From Phaeovulum molybdatiresistens (lineage in GTDB: Bacteria; Pseudomonadota; Alphaproteobacteria; Rhodobacterales; Rhodobacteraceae), in assembly GCF_023544865.1 (NCBI RefSeq), contig NZ_JAMJFX010000020.1, positions 1 to 64,000 on the forward strand: a DNA stretch of 64,000 nt. The letters are read 5' to 3'. The number at the start of each line of letters is the position of its first letter. Within the stretch, counting starts at the first letter, position 1. The notes beneath the pieces were generated by a model. It was not told the DNA's origin, ran no database searches, and saw only the letters and a list, made by a program, of their open reading frames with translations. Both the position numbers and the translations under genes were made by a program. Shown here in pieces: positions 61,649 to 64,000 of this stretch.

Positions 61649-64000
61649 GCTATGCCGAACTCTGCGTGACCTCGAATTTCACCTTCCTCACCGGCGCCTC
61701 GCACCCCGAGGAACTGGTGGCCCGGGCGGCCGAACTGGGGCTTGCCGCGATCGCCATCACCGACCGCAATTCGCTGGCCGGCGTGGTGCGGGCGTGGTCG
61801 GCGATCAACACCCTGCGCAAGGAGGAAGAGGCCCTGCGCATCCGGTCCAGCACCCAGACCGATCCTTCCTCGCGTCAGCCCCTGTCCGCCGGTCCCAGCC
61901 TGGACCGCCCGCCGCTGCGCAGCCTGCCACGGCTGATCGTCGGGGCGCGGTTGGTCTTGCGCGATTGCACCACCGAGTTTCTGGCCCTGCCCACGGACCG
62001 CCCCGCCTATGAGGCGCTGTCGCAGCTTCTGACCCTTGGCAAGCGCCGTGCCGGCAAGGGGGAATGCCATCTGGATCTGGCCGACCTTCTGGACCGGGGC
62101 CGGGGGCTGATCCTGATCGCGCTGCCGCCGCCCGATCTGGCAGCCGCGCGCGATCCGTTGCAGCGGGTGCAGCGGCAGTTTCCCGGCCATGTCTTTCTGG
62201 GCGCCGCGCCGCGCTATGACGGCAGCGATCAGGCGTGGTTTCGCGCCTGCGCCGATCTGGCGCTGCGGGCGGGCACGCCGATGGTGGCGGTGGGCGATGT
62301 GCTGATGCACCGCGCCGCGCGCCGCCCCCTGGCCGATGTGCTGACCTGCCTGCGCGAAGGGCTGACCATCGACAGCATCGGCACCCGCGCCCTGCCCAAT
62401 GCCGAACGCCGCCTGAAACCGCCCGAGGAAATGGCCCGGCTGTTCCGCCACCACCCCGCCGCGATCCGCCGCACGCTGGAGATTGCCGCGCGCTGCGCCT
62501 TTGAGCTGGGCGAGCTGAGCTATGACTACCCCGACGAGGGCGGCGAGGAACCGCCGCAGGCCCGGCTGGACCGTCTGGCCCGCGAAGGGTTGGCGCGGCG
62601 CTACCCGCAGGGGGCCTCGGAACGGGTTTACAAGCTGATGGCCAAGGAATTGAGGCTGGTGGCGGAACTGGGCTATGCGCCCTATTTCCTGACCGTGCAT
62701 GACATCGTGGGCTTTGCACGCTCGCGCGGCATCCTGTGTCAGGGGCGCGGCTCGGCGGCCAATTCGATCCTGTGCTATCTGCTTGGGATCACCGATGTAT
62801 CGCCCGACATGATCGGCATGGTGTTCGAACGCTTCATTTCCCGCCACCGCGGCGAGCCGCCCGATATCGACGTCGATTTCGAACATGAACGCCGCGAGGA
62901 GGTGATCCAGTGGATCTATGACCGCTATGGCCGCGACCGCGCCGGGCTGTGCGCCACGGTGATCCATTTCCGCACCCGCGCCGCCATCCGCGAGGTGGGC
63001 AAGGTGATGGGCCTGTCGGCCGATGTCACCGCCGCGCTCTCGGGCCAGATCTGGGGCATGTCGAACCGCGGCGCCGACCCGGCGCGGCTGCGCGACCTGG
63101 GCCTGAACCCCGAAGATCAGCGGCTTTCGCTGACGATCCGGCTGATTGCCGAAATCATCGGCTTTCCGCGCCATCTAAGCCAGCATGTGGGCGGCTTTGT
63201 CATCACCCGCGGGCGGCTTGATGCGCTGTGCCCGATTGAAAACGCCGCGATGGCGGGGCGCACCTGCATCGAATGGGACAAGGACGATATCGACGCGCTT
63301 GGCATCCTCAAGGTCGATGTGCTCAGCCTTGGCATGCTGACCTGTCTGCGCAAAAGCTTTGATCTGCTGGAAACGCACAAGGGCATCCGCCACAGCCTGG
63401 ACACCGTGCCACAAGAAGACCCCGCCACCTATGCGATGCTGTCGCGTGCCGATGCGGTGGGGGTGTTTCAGGTCGAAAGCCGGGCGCAGATGAATTTCCT
63501 GCCGCGCATGAAACCCGCCACCTTCTATGACCTTGTGATCGAGGTGGCCATCGTCCGCCCGGGGCCCATTCAGGGCGGCATGGTCAAGCCCTATATCCGC
63601 CGCCGTCAGGGGCTTGAGGCGCCCGAACCCTTTGGCCCCGCGCTGGCCGCCGTGACCGCCAAAACCCTGGGCGTGCCGCTGTTTCAGGAACAGGCGATGC
63701 AGATTGCTGTGGTGGGCGCGGGCTATTCGGCCGAAGAGGCCGATCAGCTGCGCCGCTCGCTTGCCTCATTCCGGCGCATGGGCACGATTGGCGCGCATCG
63801 CGACCGTTTCATCGCGGGCATGCTGGCGCGGAGCTATCCGCAGGCGGTGGCCGAGGCCTGTTTCGCCCAGATCGAGGGCTTTGCCGATTACGGCTTTCCC
63901 GAAAGCCATGCGGCGGCTTTCGCGATGCTGACCTATGTCTCCTCCTGGCTGAAATGCCACCACCCCGAGATCTTTGCCTGCGCGCTGCTAAATAGTCAGC
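61645..64000 (+). CDS. dnaE2: Error-prone DNA polymerase DnaE2 (partial, runs off right edge)
   Basis: The first 785 codons of DnaE2, starting MSYAELCVTSNFTFLTGASH, at the ATG overlapping the imuB stop. The PHP-like domain is N-terminal, with an extra segment of about 32 residues (roughly 57-92, arginine- and serine-rich) before LPRLIVGARLVLRD. The catalytic Asp pair is in PPDIDVDFEHERREEV, and the third Asp is in LKVDVLSLGML. It is the ImuC polymerase used for induced mutagenesis. Its C-terminus is beyond the window. Confidence 0.95.
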   Translation, partial: MSYAELCVTSNFTFLTGASHPEELVARAAELGLAAIAITDRNSLAGVVRAWSAINTLRKEEEALRIRSSTQTDPSSRQPLSAGPSLDRPPLRSLPRLIVGARLVLRDCTTEFLALPTDRPAYEALSQLLTLGKRRAGKGECHLDLADLLDRGRGLILIALPPPDLAAARDPLQRVQRQFPGHVFLGAAPRYDGSDQAWFRACADLALRAGTPMVAVGDVLMHRAARRPLADVLTCLREGLTIDSIGTRALPNAERRLKPPEEMARLFRHHPAAIRRTLEIAARCAFELGELSYDYPDEGGEEPPQARLDRLAREGLARRYPQGASERVYKLMAKELRLVAELGYAPYFLTVHDIVGFARSRGILCQGRGSAANSILCYLLGITDVSPDMIGMVFERFISRHRGEPPDIDVDFEHERREEVIQWIYDRYGRDRAGLCATVIHFRTRAAIREVGKVMGLSADVTAALSGQIWGMSNRGADPARLRDLGLNPEDQRLSLTIRLIAEIIGFPRHLSQHVGGFVITRGRLDALCPIENAAMAGRTCIEWDKDDIDALGILKVDVLSLGMLTCLRKSFDLLETHKGIRHSLDTVPQEDPATYAMLSRADAVGVFQVESRAQMNFLPRMKPATFYDLVIEVAIVRPGPIQGGMVKPYIRRRQGLEAPEPFGPALAAVTAKTLGVPLFQEQAMQIAVVGAGYSAEEADQLRRSLASFRRMGTIGAHRDRFIAGMLARSYPQAVAEACFAQIEGFADYGFPESHAAAFAMLTYVSSWLKCHHPEIFACALLNSQ

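Overview
The window is high-GC DNA from an alphaproteobacterium, most likely a Rhodobacteraceae member (Paracoccus/Rhodobacter-like). Gene content and order support this: a yajC-secDF run leading into ccmA-B-C-D-G, an alr-mlaE-mlaF-pqiA-radA-cvpA-purF run, an Lrp-type regulator divergent from cobA-DUF2849-cysI-cysH-DUF934, an imuA-imuB-dnaE2 cassette, and DUF1127 and DUF1223 proteins. Only genes that look chromosomal are present from about 2.0 kb onward. No tRNA, rRNA or CRISPR array was recognised.

Layout. 0-2.0 kb is the edge of a mobile island: the last codons and terminal repeat of an IS3-family element, a P4-type tyrosine integrase, and a short tRNA-Ser-3'-end-like sequence that may be an attachment site. 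2.0-8.4 kb (minus strand) holds cytochrome c maturation (ccmABCDG), a Mth938-like protein and secF-secD-yajC. 8.6-15.1 kb holds an M20 amidohydrolase, mazG, a TSUP permease, dusA, and two lipopolysaccharide-type glycosyltransferase genes including waaA. 15.3-22.8 kb is a tricarboxylate module: a TctDE-type two-component system facing a substrate-binding protein, a fused TctA-TctB permease, an isocitrate/isopropylmalate-type dehydrogenase and a PrpF-type isomerase. 23.0-28.6 kb holds a tRNA 2'-O-methyltransferase, a ThiE-like protein, tpiA, two Fe-S assembly proteins, tgt and a cytochrome P450.

28.6-34.4 kb begins with a striking G/C-homopolymer tract, followed by the assimilatory sulfate reduction cluster (lrp-type regulator, cobA, DUF2849, cysI, an APS-reductase-type cysH, DUF934) and fpr with a perfect FNR-type box in front of it. 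34.4-40.3 kb mixes an alanine-rich membrane-anchored protein, infC (apparently starting at ATA), an L,D-transpeptidase, a glycosyltransferase and several small or unknown proteins. 40.3-56.1 kb is mostly housekeeping: pyrC, pyrE, dnaB, alr, mlaEF, pqiA, radA, cvpA, purF, zapA, tkt, a DMT permease and a DUF1223 protein. 56.3-64.0 kb holds acnA, a TM2 protein and the SOS mutagenesis cassette imuA-imuB-dnaE2, which runs off the right edge.

Two features cut across the window. A family of intergenic repeats (GC-rich hairpin plus GGAGTATTT/GAGGTATTT plus CAAGAAGAAG/CAAGATGAAG) sits just downstream of stop codons at eight loci, three times as inverted pairs. Several clean palindromes sit in promoters: FNR-type boxes before fpr and before a glycosyltransferase, a GntR-like tandem box before acnA, palindromes between the Lrp-type gene and cobA, and an alphaproteobacterial LexA-type box before imuB. 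All functional calls come from reading protein motifs and gene context; no database search was made.
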